Notes: generated by a model from the letters alone, not told the origin. Positions 26,899-35,674 are shown, counted from the stretch's first letter. The stretch: 64,000 nucleotides of DNA from Halomonas denitrificans (GCF_003056305.1 NZ_PYVX01000001.1:868001-932000), one strand, 5' to 3'. Numbers and translations are program-made.

Positions 26899-27924
26899 TC
26901 AGTAGCCGGTCTCATTCAGGATCTCGATCAAGCGCTTGCTGTATTCACCCTGCTGAGCGTACTCTTCCCGAAGCTTTGAACCAGCTTCGGCCCAAGCCTC
27001 CTTGTCAGCTTCACTCGGCTCCGGGCTCCACTCCAGGCCATTGGCTTTCATTTCTTCCAGCGCCTCGCTTTCCCACTGCTTGGACTTGGTCAGCTGTTCT
27101 TCGGCGTGGATCTCAGTGGCCTCACGGACAGCATCCTTCAGCTCATCTGGCAGCTTGTTCCACTCATTGCGGTTAACGACGATCGGCAGAACCTGAGCGC
27201 CGGCCAGCGGCAAGGGATACATGTACTTGGCGACCTCAACATGGTTACCGTCACGGTGGTCGATCATGTTGCTGCCGATGGAGCCGTCAATGACACCGGT
27301 GGCCAGGCTGGTGTAAATCTCGCTCCAGGCCATGGAAACCGGAGAAGCCCCAAGGTTACGCAGGAACTTGCCATAGGCACCGGGAGCGCGAATCTTGAGC
27401 CCCTCGAAATCTTCCACTGATTCGATCGGCTCCTTGGTCAAAATGTACACCGGCGGCTGGATATAGGGCTCAAGCCATACCAGTCCCTGAGAGGCGTAGG
27501 CCTCTTCCAGGACTTCATCCCAACCCTTTTCGTTAAAGAGGCTCTGGAGTTTGTCGGTGTCAGCGGTGCCGCCGGGCAGGCCAATCTCGACCACACCAGC
27601 CGGCAGCTCACCCGCGTGCATCGACTGGAACGGGGCGCCCATGGTGATCAAGCCAGACTTGACCGCCCCCAGCAGACCGGTGGTACCAACCCCTTCACCG
27701 GAGTAGAGGACCTGGACCTCGATTCGACCATCAGAGAGTTCCTCGATGTTTTCGCCCAGATTTTCGTACAGCTCCCCAAAGGCGGTGCCGCGACTGTAAA
27801 GGTTGCTGAAACGCCAGTTGTATTCGGCAGCCGCCACATCGGTGGCCACTAGACTCACCGCCAGTCCTATCCCGAGCGCTGAGGTGGACAGGTTTTTCTT
27901 AAAGTTACTGAATGTATTCACCAT
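26899..27924 (-). CDS. TRAP transporter solute-binding protein (DctP)
   Basis: Periplasmic receptor of the TRAP system, 341 residues, with a signal peptide (LGIGLAVSLVATDVAAAEYN). The carboxylate-binding Arg of DctP proteins is visible in GLKIRAPGAYGKFLRNLG, followed by SEIYTSLATGVIDGSIGS. The ligand is therefore probably an organic acid or zwitterionic solute. It is clearly different from TeaA (ectoine) by recollection of that sequence, so I name no substrate. A good Shine-Dalgarno (AGAGGAATAA) precedes the ATG. Confidence 0.9.
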   Translation of the reverse strand: MVNTFSNFKKNLSTSALGIGLAVSLVATDVAAAEYNWRFSNLYSRGTAFGELYENLGENIEELSDGRIEVQVLYSGEGVGTTGLLGAVKSGLITMGAPFQSMHAGELPAGVVEIGLPGGTADTDKLQSLFNEKGWDEVLEEAYASQGLVWLEPYIQPPVYILTKEPIESVEDFEGLKIRAPGAYGKFLRNLGASPVSMAWSEIYTSLATGVIDGSIGSNMIDHRDGNHVEVAKYMYPLPLAGAQVLPIVVNRNEWNKLPDELKDAVREATEIHAEEQLTKSKQWESEALEEMKANGLEWSPEPSEADKEAWAEAGSKLREEYAQQGEYSKRLIEILNETGY

Positions 27925-27948
27925 TTTATTATTCCTCTAGGGGCACAT

Positions 27949-27960
27949 TGAATCGATTCA
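27949..27960. promoter_or_regulatory. Palindrome upstream of dctP
   Basis: A perfect 12-bp palindrome TGAATCGATTCA lies 25-36 bases before the dctP start. Its central CG is typical of LacI/GalR-type operators. No regulator gene of that type is in the window, so this is only a candidate operator. Confidence 0.4.
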
Positions 27961-28105
27961 GTAGGCAAGAATAGGCCACAAGCGTGGTAGGTGACAAATC
28001 CCTACTGATGAATTGTCGTTGAATGCAACAGAGAGCAAGCACGAGACCATTCTGACAGGCGGCCGCCCCATGATCGACGGGTGTTCCCTGCTCAGGCGCC
28101 AGTTC

Positions 28106-28255
28106 ATGACCACCTCCCTGTTCAAGATGCCAGTGAGCTCTCCCACCGTGGCCCGCGACTCCAGCTTGAACATGATCGCCTTCATCGAGGTCTGGCGAGT
28201 CGACAGTAACGGTCGCACCAAGGCCAACCTGTCGGCTTGCACTGGCCCGACGGTG
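28106..28255 (+). pseudogene. Decayed fragment of an argE-like deacetylase gene
   Basis: Translation gives SPTVARDSSLNMIAFIE then VWRVDSNGRTKANLSAC and TGPTV. This aligns with residues 14-60 of ArgE at 29472 (ATVSRDSNLDLITFVE, HWRVESDDGKKANLLAR, IGPNV), with about nine codons deleted between the two parts. Nothing of the catalytic domain follows. A different frame at 28306-28395 reads EIHEFSVTRFYTVGLSLDG and stops, another possible coding remnant that I cannot name. By chance the frame stays open into the next gene; the homocysteine methyltransferase is thought to start at 28490. The whole 27961-28489 stretch otherwise shows no intact gene. Confidence 0.7.
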
Positions 28256-28489
28256 CTTCCCCTCCTCCATGATGCGCCTGCTGGGGCCGTGACGGAGCGG
28301 CGAGCGAGATCCATGAGTTTTCCGTTACCCGCTTCTACACCGTCGGCCTGTCGCTCGACGGGATCGAGCCCAACGGTCTCGGCGCGTATCCTTAATCAGA
28401 GCGACACGCTGACCATTCACGGTCAGTGGCACGTCAAAGTACAGCAGGAATTCAAAGGCCATGGCCATTCCAAAGAGGACAGTGACCCG

Positions 28490-29401
28490 ATGAGCGCCGA
28501 AGAACACCGCATAGTGCTGCTGGACGGGGGCATGGGACAGGAGCTCAGGCGGCGCAGCGACCACCCCGCCACCCCGCTGTGGTCCGCGCAGGTGATGCTC
28601 GACGAACCGGAACTCGTCGCCGCGGTGCACCGCGACTTCATCGACGCCGGCGCCCGCATCATCACCACCAACAACTACAGCGCGACCCCGCAGCGCTTGG
28701 CCCGGGACGGCGACCCCGCGCTGTTCGCGCCGCTCCATGCCGCCGCGCTGGACGCCGCCCGCCAGGCCCGCGAACAGAGCGGCCGGGCGGTGCGCATCGC
28801 CGGCTGCCTGCCGCCGCTGGTGGCGAGCTACCACCCCGAGGTGGTGCCGGACGACGCCACCTGCCGGCGCGACTATCGCCGGCTGGTAGAGGCCCAGGCC
28901 GATGGGGTCGAGCTCTTCATCTGCGAGACCATGACGCTGACCCGCGAGGCGCTGGCCGCGACCCGCGCGGCGGTGGAGCACGGCACCCCGGTGTGGGTCG
29001 CCTTCACGGTGGACGACGGCGACGGCACGCGCCTGCGCTCCGGCGAGCCACTCGCCGAGGCCGCCCGGGCGGTGGTGGCGGCCGGCGCCGCGGCGGTGCT
29101 GGTCAACTGCTCGGTGCCCGAGGCGGTCACCACCGCCATGGACGCGCTGGCCGACCTCGGCGTGCCCCTCGGCGGCTACGCCAACGGCTTCACGGCGGCG
29201 GCCGACCTCGCCCCCGGCGGCACGGTGGAGGGATTGGAGACCCGCGAGGATCTGGATCCCGCGGGATATGCCGAGCACGCCTGCCGCTGGATCGCCCGGG
29301 GCGCGACCATCGTCGGCGGCTGCTGCGAGGTGAGCCCGGCGCACATCGCCGCCCTCGCCGAGCGCCTGACCGCCGAGGGCTACCGGCTGGCCTCCGCCTG
29401 A
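28490..29401 (+). CDS. Homocysteine S-methyltransferase family protein
   Basis: 303-residue TIM-barrel enzyme that transfers a methyl group to homocysteine, probably from S-methylmethionine or betaine-type donors. The N-terminal IVLLDGGMGQELRRR is characteristic. The zinc-binding cysteines are in VLVNCSVPE and GATIVGGCCEVSPAHI. The ATG at 28490 with GAGG about 11 bases upstream is preferred; the open frame extends back into pseudogene sequence. In a Halomonas-like organism, betaine use is plausible, but the donor is not determined by sequence. Confidence 0.88.
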   Translation: MSAEEHRIVLLDGGMGQELRRRSDHPATPLWSAQVMLDEPELVAAVHRDFIDAGARIITTNNYSATPQRLARDGDPALFAPLHAAALDAARQAREQSGRAVRIAGCLPPLVASYHPEVVPDDATCRRDYRRLVEAQADGVELFICETMTLTREALAATRAAVEHGTPVWVAFTVDDGDGTRLRSGEPLAEAARAVVAAGAAAVLVNCSVPEAVTTAMDALADLGVPLGGYANGFTAAADLAPGGTVEGLETREDLDPAGYAEHACRWIARGATIVGGCCEVSPAHIAALAERLTAEGYRLASA

Positions 29402-29471
29402 GGACGAGAGGCCGAACCGCCCCGACCGGCCGTGTTAGGCTCGGGGCCACGAACACTGTGAGGAGCGCGCC

Positions 29472-30626
29472 ATGAATGCCGCCGAGCTGCTGGACCGCCT
29501 GGTGGGCTTTGCCACCGTTTCTAGGGACTCGAACCTGGACCTGATCACCTTCGTGGAGGGCTACCTGGACGAGCACGGCGTCGATCACTGGCGCGTCGAG
29601 AGCGACGATGGCAAGAAGGCCAACCTGCTGGCGCGCATCGGGCCCAACGTGGCGGGCGGCGTGGTGCTCTCCGGCCACACCGACGTGGTGCCGGTGGACG
29701 GCCAGCCCTGGTCCAGCGATCCCTTCACGCTCACCGACAAGGGCGACGGACGCCTCTACGGCCGCGGCACCTGCGACATGAAGGGCTTCATCGCCTGCGC
29801 GCTGGCCGAGGTGCCTCGCTGGGCGGACCTTCCGCTCGACACGCCGATCTGGCTGGCCCTCTCCTACGACGAGGAGGTGGGCTGCATCGGCGCTCCGCGC
29901 ATGATCGAGACGCTGCTCGCCGATCACCCACGCCCGGCGGCGGTGATCGTCGGCGAGCCGACCATGATGCACCCGGTGGTGGCCCACAAGGGCGCCACCA
30001 ACCTGCGCACTACCGTCACCGGCCGCGCCTCCCACTCCAGCCAGGTCAACCAGGGCGTCTCGGCGATCCACGTCGCCGCGCGCCTGGTCACCCGCATCGA
30101 GGACGTGATGGCCGAGCTCAGGGCCGAGGGGCGCATCGACGAGGCCTTCAACGTGGTGCACTCGAGCCTGCACGTGGGCAAGATCCAGGGCGGCACGGCG
30201 ATCAACATCATGGCCCGGGAGTGCTCGTTCGAGTGGGAGATCCGCCACCTGCCGAGCGACCGCTTCGAGGAGCTGCTGGGGCGCGTCAATGCCACCGCCG
30301 CCGAACTCGAGGCCGAGATGAAGCAGCGCGCGCCTGAGGCCGGCATCGTCACTGAGGCGCTCAACACCACGGTGCCGGCGCTCGCCGACGACAACAACGC
30401 CGAGGTACTGGCGCTCTGCCGCGAGCTGCTCGACGAGCGCCCCGCCAGCGCCGTGGCCTACGCCACCGAGGCCGGCCAGTTCCAGCGCGAGGGGCTGCCC
30501 ACGGTGATCTGCGGCCCGGGCAGCATCGGCCAGGCCCACCAGCCCGACGAGTACCTCGACATCGAGCAGCTCGAGGCGGGCGCGCAGTTCATGGCGGCAC
30601 TGGGCGAGCGGCTACGACGTAAGTAG
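29472..30626 (+). CDS. argE: Acetylornithine deacetylase
   Basis: Zinc-dependent M20 amidohydrolase that removes acetate from N-acetylornithine in arginine synthesis, 384 residues. Metal and catalytic motifs are LSGHTDVVPVDGQPW (His, Asp), YGRGTCDMKGF (Asp), SYDEEVGCIGA (catalytic Glu-Glu), AVIVGEPTMM (Glu) and the C-terminal CGPGSIGQAHQPDEY (His). Other M20 deacylases look similar, but the motif set fits ArgE well. GAGGAG precedes the ATG. A fragment of a paralogue lies at 28106. Confidence 0.92.
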   Translation: MNAAELLDRLVGFATVSRDSNLDLITFVEGYLDEHGVDHWRVESDDGKKANLLARIGPNVAGGVVLSGHTDVVPVDGQPWSSDPFTLTDKGDGRLYGRGTCDMKGFIACALAEVPRWADLPLDTPIWLALSYDEEVGCIGAPRMIETLLADHPRPAAVIVGEPTMMHPVVAHKGATNLRTTVTGRASHSSQVNQGVSAIHVAARLVTRIEDVMAELRAEGRIDEAFNVVHSSLHVGKIQGGTAINIMARECSFEWEIRHLPSDRFEELLGRVNATAAELEAEMKQRAPEAGIVTEALNTTVPALADDNNAEVLALCRELLDERPASAVAYATEAGQFQREGLPTVICGPGSIGQAHQPDEYLDIEQLEAGAQFMAALGERLRRK

Positions 30627-30659
30627 AATGCCGGCTCCCTGCCCTCGCCTGGAGCCCCC

Positions 30660-31403
30660 ATGCCGCGCCTGACGATCCTCAAGACCGGAGACAGCTTCGC
30701 CGATGTGGTCCGCGACCACGGCGACTTCGAGGACTTCTTCCTCGCCGCCCTGGCCCCGCTGGCCGAGGCGCGCGACGATCTGATCCTCGCGGTCCACGAT
30801 GCCCGCACCGAGGGCGTGCCGCCGGCACCGGCCGCCGAGGACGGCGTGGTGATCACCGGCTCCCACGCCATGGTCAGCGAGGCCGAGCCCTGGAGCGAGG
30901 CGCTCAAGCCCTGGCTCGTCGAGGCCCGCGAGCGCGGCGTCGCCATGCTCGGCGTCTGCTACGGCCATCAGCTGATGGCGGCGGCCTTCGGTGGCCAAAG
31001 CGGCTACCATCCGGACGGCCGCGAGGTCGGCACCCGCCGGCTGCGCTTGAGCGAGGCCGGGCAGGCGGATCCCCTGTTCGGCGCCCTGCCGGCGACCTTC
31101 GCCGCCCAGCTGACCCATTCCCAGTCGGTGCTCACCGCCCCGCCGGGCGCCGCGGTGCTGGCCGACAACGACCATGATCCCTTCCAGGCGCTGCGCCACG
31201 GGCCGCGGCAGTGGAGCGTGCAGTTCCACCCGGAGTTCAGCGTCCCCGTGATGCGGGCCTACCTCGCCCACCAGCGCGAAGCCCTCGCCGACCAGGGCGA
31301 CGACCCCGAGGCGCGGTTCGTCGCGGTCGCCCCTACCCCCGAGGCCGGCGGCCTGATCGCCCGCTTCGCCGAGTGGCTCGTGGAAACACCCAGCGTCGCC
31401 TGA
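30660..31403 (+). CDS. Glutamine amidotransferase class I (GMP-synthase-like domain)
   Basis: 247-residue stand-alone GATase1 protein. The nucleophile Cys lies in MLGVCYGHQLMAAAFGG, His-Glu in QWSVQFHPEFSV. The oxyanion-side loop GVVITGSHAMVSEAEPW matches the group annotated as glutamine amidotransferase or GuaA-like. The partner synthetase, if any, is not adjacent, so the substrate is unknown. It begins 33 bases after argE in the same direction and is likely co-transcribed. Confidence 0.87.
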   Translation: MPRLTILKTGDSFADVVRDHGDFEDFFLAALAPLAEARDDLILAVHDARTEGVPPAPAAEDGVVITGSHAMVSEAEPWSEALKPWLVEARERGVAMLGVCYGHQLMAAAFGGQSGYHPDGREVGTRRLRLSEAGQADPLFGALPATFAAQLTHSQSVLTAPPGAAVLADNDHDPFQALRHGPRQWSVQFHPEFSVPVMRAYLAHQREALADQGDDPEARFVAVAPTPEAGGLIARFAEWLVETPSVA

Positions 31404-31434
31404 GCCTACCCCGATCCGGGAAAGCCCCAACGAA

Positions 31435-31466
31435 AACGCCCCCGCACCAGACGGTGCGGGGGCGTT
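31435..31466. terminator. Bidirectional terminator
   Basis: A perfect 14-bp stem AACGCCCCCGCACC / GGTGCGGGGGCGTT with loop AGAC between converging genes. The minus-strand side continues TTCGTT and the plus-strand side GTTC. Confidence 0.8.
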
Positions 31467-31500
31467 GTTCTGCCGTGACGGCTGGCCTAGCGGCTCGGGG

Positions 31501-32478
31501 CTAGCGGCGTGAGACCTCGGCGGTCTCGCCGACCGACGCCTCGTCCTCGACGGCCTGCTGCTGGATGCGCCCGATATCCGGCGCCCCGCCGGCGGCCTTG
31601 CGGCGCTGGCGATGCAGGTCGCGCAGCGAGCTTGTCATCATGGTGACGACGATGATGCCGCCGCCGATCAGCGCCAGTTGGGTCGGCACCTCGCCGACCC
31701 ACCACCACACCAGCAGCGAGCCGAGCAGGGTCTCCAGCAGCAGCACCAGGCTGACCTCGGCGCCGGGCAGGTAGCGCGCCCCGGTCTGGATCAGGAAGTA
31801 GGCCGCCGGCAGGAACAGCGCCATGATCGCCAGCAGCGGCACGTCCTCGGCCGGGGGCAGGGTCGCGCCGCCGGCCAGCGCAGCCGGCAGCAGCATCGCC
31901 AGACAGCCCAGCGGCAGGATCACCGTGGTGTCGATGCCGCGGCGCCGCTCGCCCTTCTGGGCGCTGGCCACGGTGGTGTTGATGGCGATGGAGATCGGCA
32001 CGAACAGCGCCACGCCGAGCCCCAGCAGGCTGCCCTGCCCCACCTCGCCGGCCGCCATCAGGCTGGCCCCGCCGACGCAGATGGCGATCACCACCCAGGT
32101 CTGGCGCCGCAGGCGCTGGCGGAAGAACACCAGGCCGATCAGCCCGGCCACCAGGGGCGCCAGGTTCATCATCACCAGCACGTTACCCGCCGAGGTGAAG
32201 CGGTTGGCGATGACGAAGGCCCAGCCGCTGGCGGCGAAGGCCAGCGGGCACCACCAGGCGGCGGGCCCGCAGGCGCGGATCGCCTCGGGCAGGCGATGGC
32301 CGTAGCGCGCCAGGGCGATCAGCAGCAGCACGATGCCCAGCAGCAGACCGCGCCAGAACAGGAAAGTGACCGGCGAGACGCCGGTCCCCTTGACCAGCAG
32401 GGCATCCGGCGAGAGCAGCAGCACCCCGGTCATGGTGATCAGGTAGCCCCGCAGCCGGAACGGCAAGCGCTTCCACAT
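31501..32478 (-). CDS. EamA/DMT-family transporter
   Basis: Ten-helix inner-membrane transporter of 325 residues, made of two EamA repeats. The first repeat starts GYLITMTGVLLLSPDALLVK and contains FVIANRFTSAGNVLVMMNLAPL. The second contains PAAYFLIQTGARYLPGAEVS and LLLETLLGSLLVWWWVGE, a typical DMT pattern. The soluble tail after residue 290 is polar. Members export or import amino acids and other metabolites; the substrate is not predictable. The Shine-Dalgarno is weak (AGAGGA about 13 bases away). Confidence 0.88.
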   Translation of the reverse strand: MWKRLPFRLRGYLITMTGVLLLSPDALLVKGTGVSPVTFLFWRGLLLGIVLLLIALARYGHRLPEAIRACGPAAWWCPLAFAASGWAFVIANRFTSAGNVLVMMNLAPLVAGLIGLVFFRQRLRRQTWVVIAICVGGASLMAAGEVGQGSLLGLGVALFVPISIAINTTVASAQKGERRRGIDTTVILPLGCLAMLLPAALAGGATLPPAEDVPLLAIMALFLPAAYFLIQTGARYLPGAEVSLVLLLETLLGSLLVWWWVGEVPTQLALIGGGIIVVTMMTSSLRDLHRQRRKAAGGAPDIGRIQQQAVEDEASVGETAEVSRR

Positions 32479-32515
32479 GCTCGTGTCAGTCCTCTTCCGA
32501 TGTTATCAACGACAA

Positions 32516-32541
32516 GCAGGCCGGGGAGATCCCCGGCCTGC
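32516..32541 (-). terminator. Terminator after deaD
   Basis: A perfect 12-bp inverted repeat GCAGGCCGGGGA / TCCCCGGCCTGC. On the minus strand it is followed by TTGTCGTT, about 60 bases past the deaD stop. It also separates deaD from the EamA gene. Confidence 0.7.
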
Positions 32542-32599
32542 CATGGTCACGGACGTCAGCCGTCCCGGAGACTCACCCCGGGCGGCGACGCTTCAAGGC

Positions 32600-34303
32600 T
32601 CAGGCGCGTTCGCGACGCTTCACCGGTGCCTCGTCGTCACGACGACGACGCGGCGCCCGCTCCGGCGCGCCCTTGTCCTCGCTGATCTCCAGCGGACGAC
32701 CGGCGACGCGAGCCCGGGCCATCTTGGCCAGGATGCTCTCCGGCAGCGAGCTCGGCAGCTCGACCACCGAGAAGGCGGTGCGGATGTCGATGCGACCGAT
32801 GCGGTTGCCCTCGATGCCGCCCTCGTTGGCCAGGGCGCCGACCAGCTGGCCTGGCTTGACGCCGTCCTGGTGGCCCACGGCGACGCGGTAGCGGGTCATG
32901 CCCTCGCGCGGCGCGCTGTCGCGACGCTTCGGCTTGGCATCACGCGCGTTGCGGTCGTTGCTGCGCTCGGCGCGGGGCGCCTGCAGGCGACCGATCGGCG
33001 GCTCGTCGGCACGCGCCATGCGGGAGAAGGCGCAGGCCAGCTCGATGGGGTCGTGACCCTCCTCGACCAGGCGCTCGATCAGCGCACGCTGCTCGTCGGC
33101 ACCGGCGGTCAGAGCGGCGACCACGCGCTGGTGGAACATCTCGTCGCGATGGGCGCGGATGGCGGCCTCGTCGGGCAGCGCCATCTCGCTCATCTTCTGG
33201 CCGGTAGCCTGCTCGAGCCAGCCCACCTTGCGGCCTTCGCGGAAGCCGACGAAGGTGATCGCGACCCCGGTGCGGCCGGCACGGCCGGTACGCCCGATGC
33301 GGTGGGTGTAGGCCTCGGCATCCTGGGGCAGGTCGTAGTTGATGACGTGGGTGATGCGCGGCACGTCGAGGCCGCGGGCGGCCACGTCGGTGGCGATCAG
33401 CACGTCGACCTTGCCGCGCTTGAGGCGCTGGATGGTGCGCTCGCGCAGGCTCTGGTCGAGGTCACCGGAGAGGCTGGCGACGCTCAGGCCACGGGCGGAG
33501 AGCTGCTCCATCAGGGTGGTGCAGGCGGCCCGGGTGCGCACGAAGACGATGGCGCCATCGACCGGCTCGACCTCGAGGATGCGCGCCAGCGCCTCCTGCT
33601 TGGCCCCGCCGTCGACCCGCACCATGCGCTGGTCGATGCTCGCCGCGGTGCCGACCTTGGCCTCGATGGCCACCTTGACCGGGTCCACCAGATAGCGGTT
33701 GACGATGCGCTCGATCTCGGTCGGCAGGGTCGCGGAGAAGAAGACCCGCTGGGCGTTCTTGGGGGTATCGGCGACCACGCGCTTGACGTCGTCGATGAAG
33801 CCCATGCGCAGCATCTCGTCGGCCTCGTCGAGCACCAGCGCGGAGAGACCGTCGAGCTTCAGGCTGCCACGATCCAGGTGATCGATGATGCGGCCGGGGG
33901 TACCCACCACGACCTGGGCGCCACGGCGCAGGGCGGAGAGCTGCTCGCGATATTCCTGACCACCACACAGGGTGGCGACTTCCAGGCCCTTGAGGTTCTG
34001 ACCGTACTTGCTGAAGGAGGCGGCCACCTGCTGGGCCAGTTCCCGCGTCGGGGCCATCACCAGCACCTGGGGCTCGCGGCGCGTCAGCTCGAGGCGAGAG
34101 AGCAGCGGCAAGGCGAAGGCCGCGGTCTTGCCGGTGCCGGTCTGGGCCTGGCCCAGCATGTCGCGGCCTTCCAGCAGCGCGGGAATGGTCTGCGCCTGGA
34201 TCGGCGACGGGGTGGTGTACCCCTGGGATTCAACGGCAGAAAGAACGGCAGGCAGCAGGGCCAGTTCGCCGAAGCTCGGCGAGACGACAGAAGTCGAGGT
34301 CAT
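32600..34303 (-). CDS. deaD: DEAD-box RNA helicase with DbpA-type RNA-binding domain
   Basis: ATP-dependent RNA helicase of the CsdA/DeaD type, which remodels structured RNA in ribosome assembly and cold adaptation. The 567-residue protein has Q motif TTPSPIQAQTIPALLEGRD, motif I AQTGTGKT, Ia PTRELAQQ, II VLDEADEML, III FSATLP, V DVAARGLDV and VI HRIGRTGRAG. After about residue 400 it has the DbpA RNA-binding domain (MTRYRVAVGHQDGVKPGQLV, then NRIGRIDIRTAFSVVELP) and an Arg-rich tail. AAGGTG precedes the ATG. It is monocistronic. Confidence 0.94.
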   Translation of the reverse strand: MTSTSVVSPSFGELALLPAVLSAVESQGYTTPSPIQAQTIPALLEGRDMLGQAQTGTGKTAAFALPLLSRLELTRREPQVLVMAPTRELAQQVAASFSKYGQNLKGLEVATLCGGQEYREQLSALRRGAQVVVGTPGRIIDHLDRGSLKLDGLSALVLDEADEMLRMGFIDDVKRVVADTPKNAQRVFFSATLPTEIERIVNRYLVDPVKVAIEAKVGTAASIDQRMVRVDGGAKQEALARILEVEPVDGAIVFVRTRAACTTLMEQLSARGLSVASLSGDLDQSLRERTIQRLKRGKVDVLIATDVAARGLDVPRITHVINYDLPQDAEAYTHRIGRTGRAGRTGVAITFVGFREGRKVGWLEQATGQKMSEMALPDEAAIRAHRDEMFHQRVVAALTAGADEQRALIERLVEEGHDPIELACAFSRMARADEPPIGRLQAPRAERSNDRNARDAKPKRRDSAPREGMTRYRVAVGHQDGVKPGQLVGALANEGGIEGNRIGRIDIRTAFSVVELPSSLPESILAKMARARVAGRPLEISEDKGAPERAPRRRRDDEAPVKRRERA

Positions 34304-34737
34304 GAATCACACCTTAATAGGCCGGCATCGCCGGCAGGTAACATCGGTGGCGCCCCTGACGCGGTAAAGCCATCAAGGCACCCTGCCGACCGTCGGCCCG
34401 AAGGCAGCGGAGCAGAGCGTAAATCGGAGTCGGGGACGCCGGTCGCACCTGGCATTCGGCCCATGCCATCGCAGTCGATGGCCGCATGAGCCGCTGTGGC
34501 GACCGTTGGCGCCGATCTCGCCCGGGTGGCGGATCTCGGTGGCGCTCCATCTACACAATTCGAACGCGTGAGGCGCAGCTCTCGTGGCTGGGCTTCCCGC
34601 TTCGGCGCTTGCCTCGCCCGTCGGGGGGAGGTCGCGTCGTCATGATGGTGGGGTCAACACATGCGAGGAGCGCGCATGCTACCATCGTCGCGGTGACCTG
34701 GCCAGCCTTATTCGTTCCACCTTTTCAGGAGCCCTAA
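34304..34737. other. Gene-free region between deaD and yaiI
   Basis: About 430 bases between divergent genes, with no convincing coding sequence. Given that csdA/deaD in enterobacteria has a long 5' leader, part may be the deaD leader (minus strand), but I see no specific RNA motif. The yaiI ribosome binding site (CAGGAGC) is at its right end. Confidence 0.5.
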
Positions 34738-35187
34738 ATGCCGAGCCTCTGGGTCGATGCCGACGCCTGCCCCCGGGCGGCGCGCGAGATCATCGTCCGC
34801 GCCGCCGAGCGCACCGCCACGCCGACCTGGTTCGTGGCCAACCACACCGTGCCGCTGCCGCCCTCGAAGTGGGTCAAGGGCCTGGCGGTGAGCCAGGGCT
34901 TCGATGCCGCCGACAACGAGATCGTCGAGCGCCTCCAGCCGGGCGACCTGCTGATCACCTCGGACCTGCCGCTGGCCCTGGAGGCCATCGAGCGCGAGGC
35001 GCGGGTGATGACCACCCGCGGCGAGGCGCTGGATGCCAACAACATCCGCGCGCGGGTGCAGATGCGGGACTTCATGGAGACGCTGCGGGCCAGCGGCGAG
35101 CACACCGGCGGCCCGAGCGGCTACTCCGACGCCGACCGCCGCGAGTTCGCCAACGCCCTGGACCGGTGGCTGGCCAAGAACTCCTGA
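34738..35187 (+). CDS. yaiI: YaiI/YqxD family protein (UPF0178, DUF188)
   Basis: 149-residue soluble protein of the UPF0178 family, PIN-like in fold. The N-terminus LWVDADACPRAAREIIVRAA has the conserved acidic cluster. AADNEIVERLQPGDLLITSD and TTRGEALDANNIRARVQMRD are the other family blocks. Biochemical function is unknown in the family. The last 38 codons lie in the first copy of a 163-bp tandem repeat that continues after the stop codon. Confidence 0.9.
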   Translation: MPSLWVDADACPRAAREIIVRAAERTATPTWFVANHTVPLPPSKWVKGLAVSQGFDAADNEIVERLQPGDLLITSDLPLALEAIEREARVMTTRGEALDANNIRARVQMRDFMETLRASGEHTGGPSGYSDADRREFANALDRWLAKNS

Positions 35188-35518
35188 CCATGACGCCTCT
35201 GCACCCGGTGCAGAGGCGACTGATATCAGGACAGGCATGGAGACGCTGTGGGCCAGCGGCGAGCACACCGGCGGCCCCAGCGGCTACTCCGACGCCGACC
35301 GCCGCGAGTTCGCCAACGCCCTGTACCGGTGGCTGGCCAAGAACTCCTGACCATGACGCCTCTGCACCCGGTGCAGAGGCGACTGATATCAGGACAGGCA
35401 TGGAGACCCTGCGCGCCAGCGGCGAGCACACTGGCGGCCCAGCGGCTACTCCGAGGCCGACCGCCGTGAGTTCGCCAACGCCCTAGATCGCTGGCTCGCC
35501 AAGCACCAGCGCCGATGA
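35074..35518 (+). repeat. Three tandem copies (period 163 bp) of the yaiI 3' end
   Basis: Units start at the ATGGAGACG at 35074, 35237 and 35400, exactly 163 bases apart. Units one and two are nearly identical and include the yaiI tail, the stop codon, a hairpin (CGCCTCTGCACC / GGTGCAGAGGCG) and GACTGATATCAGGACAGG. The third is more diverged, lacks one base (frameshift) and ends in AAGCACCAGCGCCGATGA. The second copy leaves a small open frame (35237-35350) that repeats the YaiI tail without a ribosome binding site. Confidence 0.92.
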
Positions 35519-35591
35519 TGCCGGTGCTGCGACCAGTTCTGCTAGCTGGCGCGGCAGAAGAAGAGAGCGGCTTTCTGGCGACAGGCTGCGT

Positions 35592-35674
35592 GGAGGCGCT
35601 GTGAACCCTTCCCTGGGCGCTACTTTTTCCATCCCTGGAAAAAGACCTCCGCTTCGCTCTGTCCCCAGCGCCTC
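35592..35674 (-). repeat. Dispersed intergenic repeat A, copy 2
   Basis: Read on the minus strand it starts GAGGCGCTGGGGACAGAGCG and contains CGGAGGTCTTTTTCC, AGGGATGGAAAAAG, GCGCCCAGGGAAGGG and TTCACAGCGCCTCC, aligning throughout with the copy at 10044. The first hairpin here is TTTTTCC-AGGGAT-GGAAAAA: a different stem, the same loop. No gene lies between 35188 and 35712. Confidence 0.82.

Noticed and set aside
28013..29401. Apparent fusion of an ArgE-like N-terminus to the homocysteine methyltransferase
   Set aside because: The ArgE part is only a deleted fragment, the intervening residues look non-coding, another frame there shows its own remnant, and the methyltransferase has a plausible start at 28490.
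35033..35350. Small frames spanning the yaiI repeats as separate genes
   Set aside because: They are out-of-frame or truncated copies of the YaiI tail created by the 163-bp duplication and have no translation signals.
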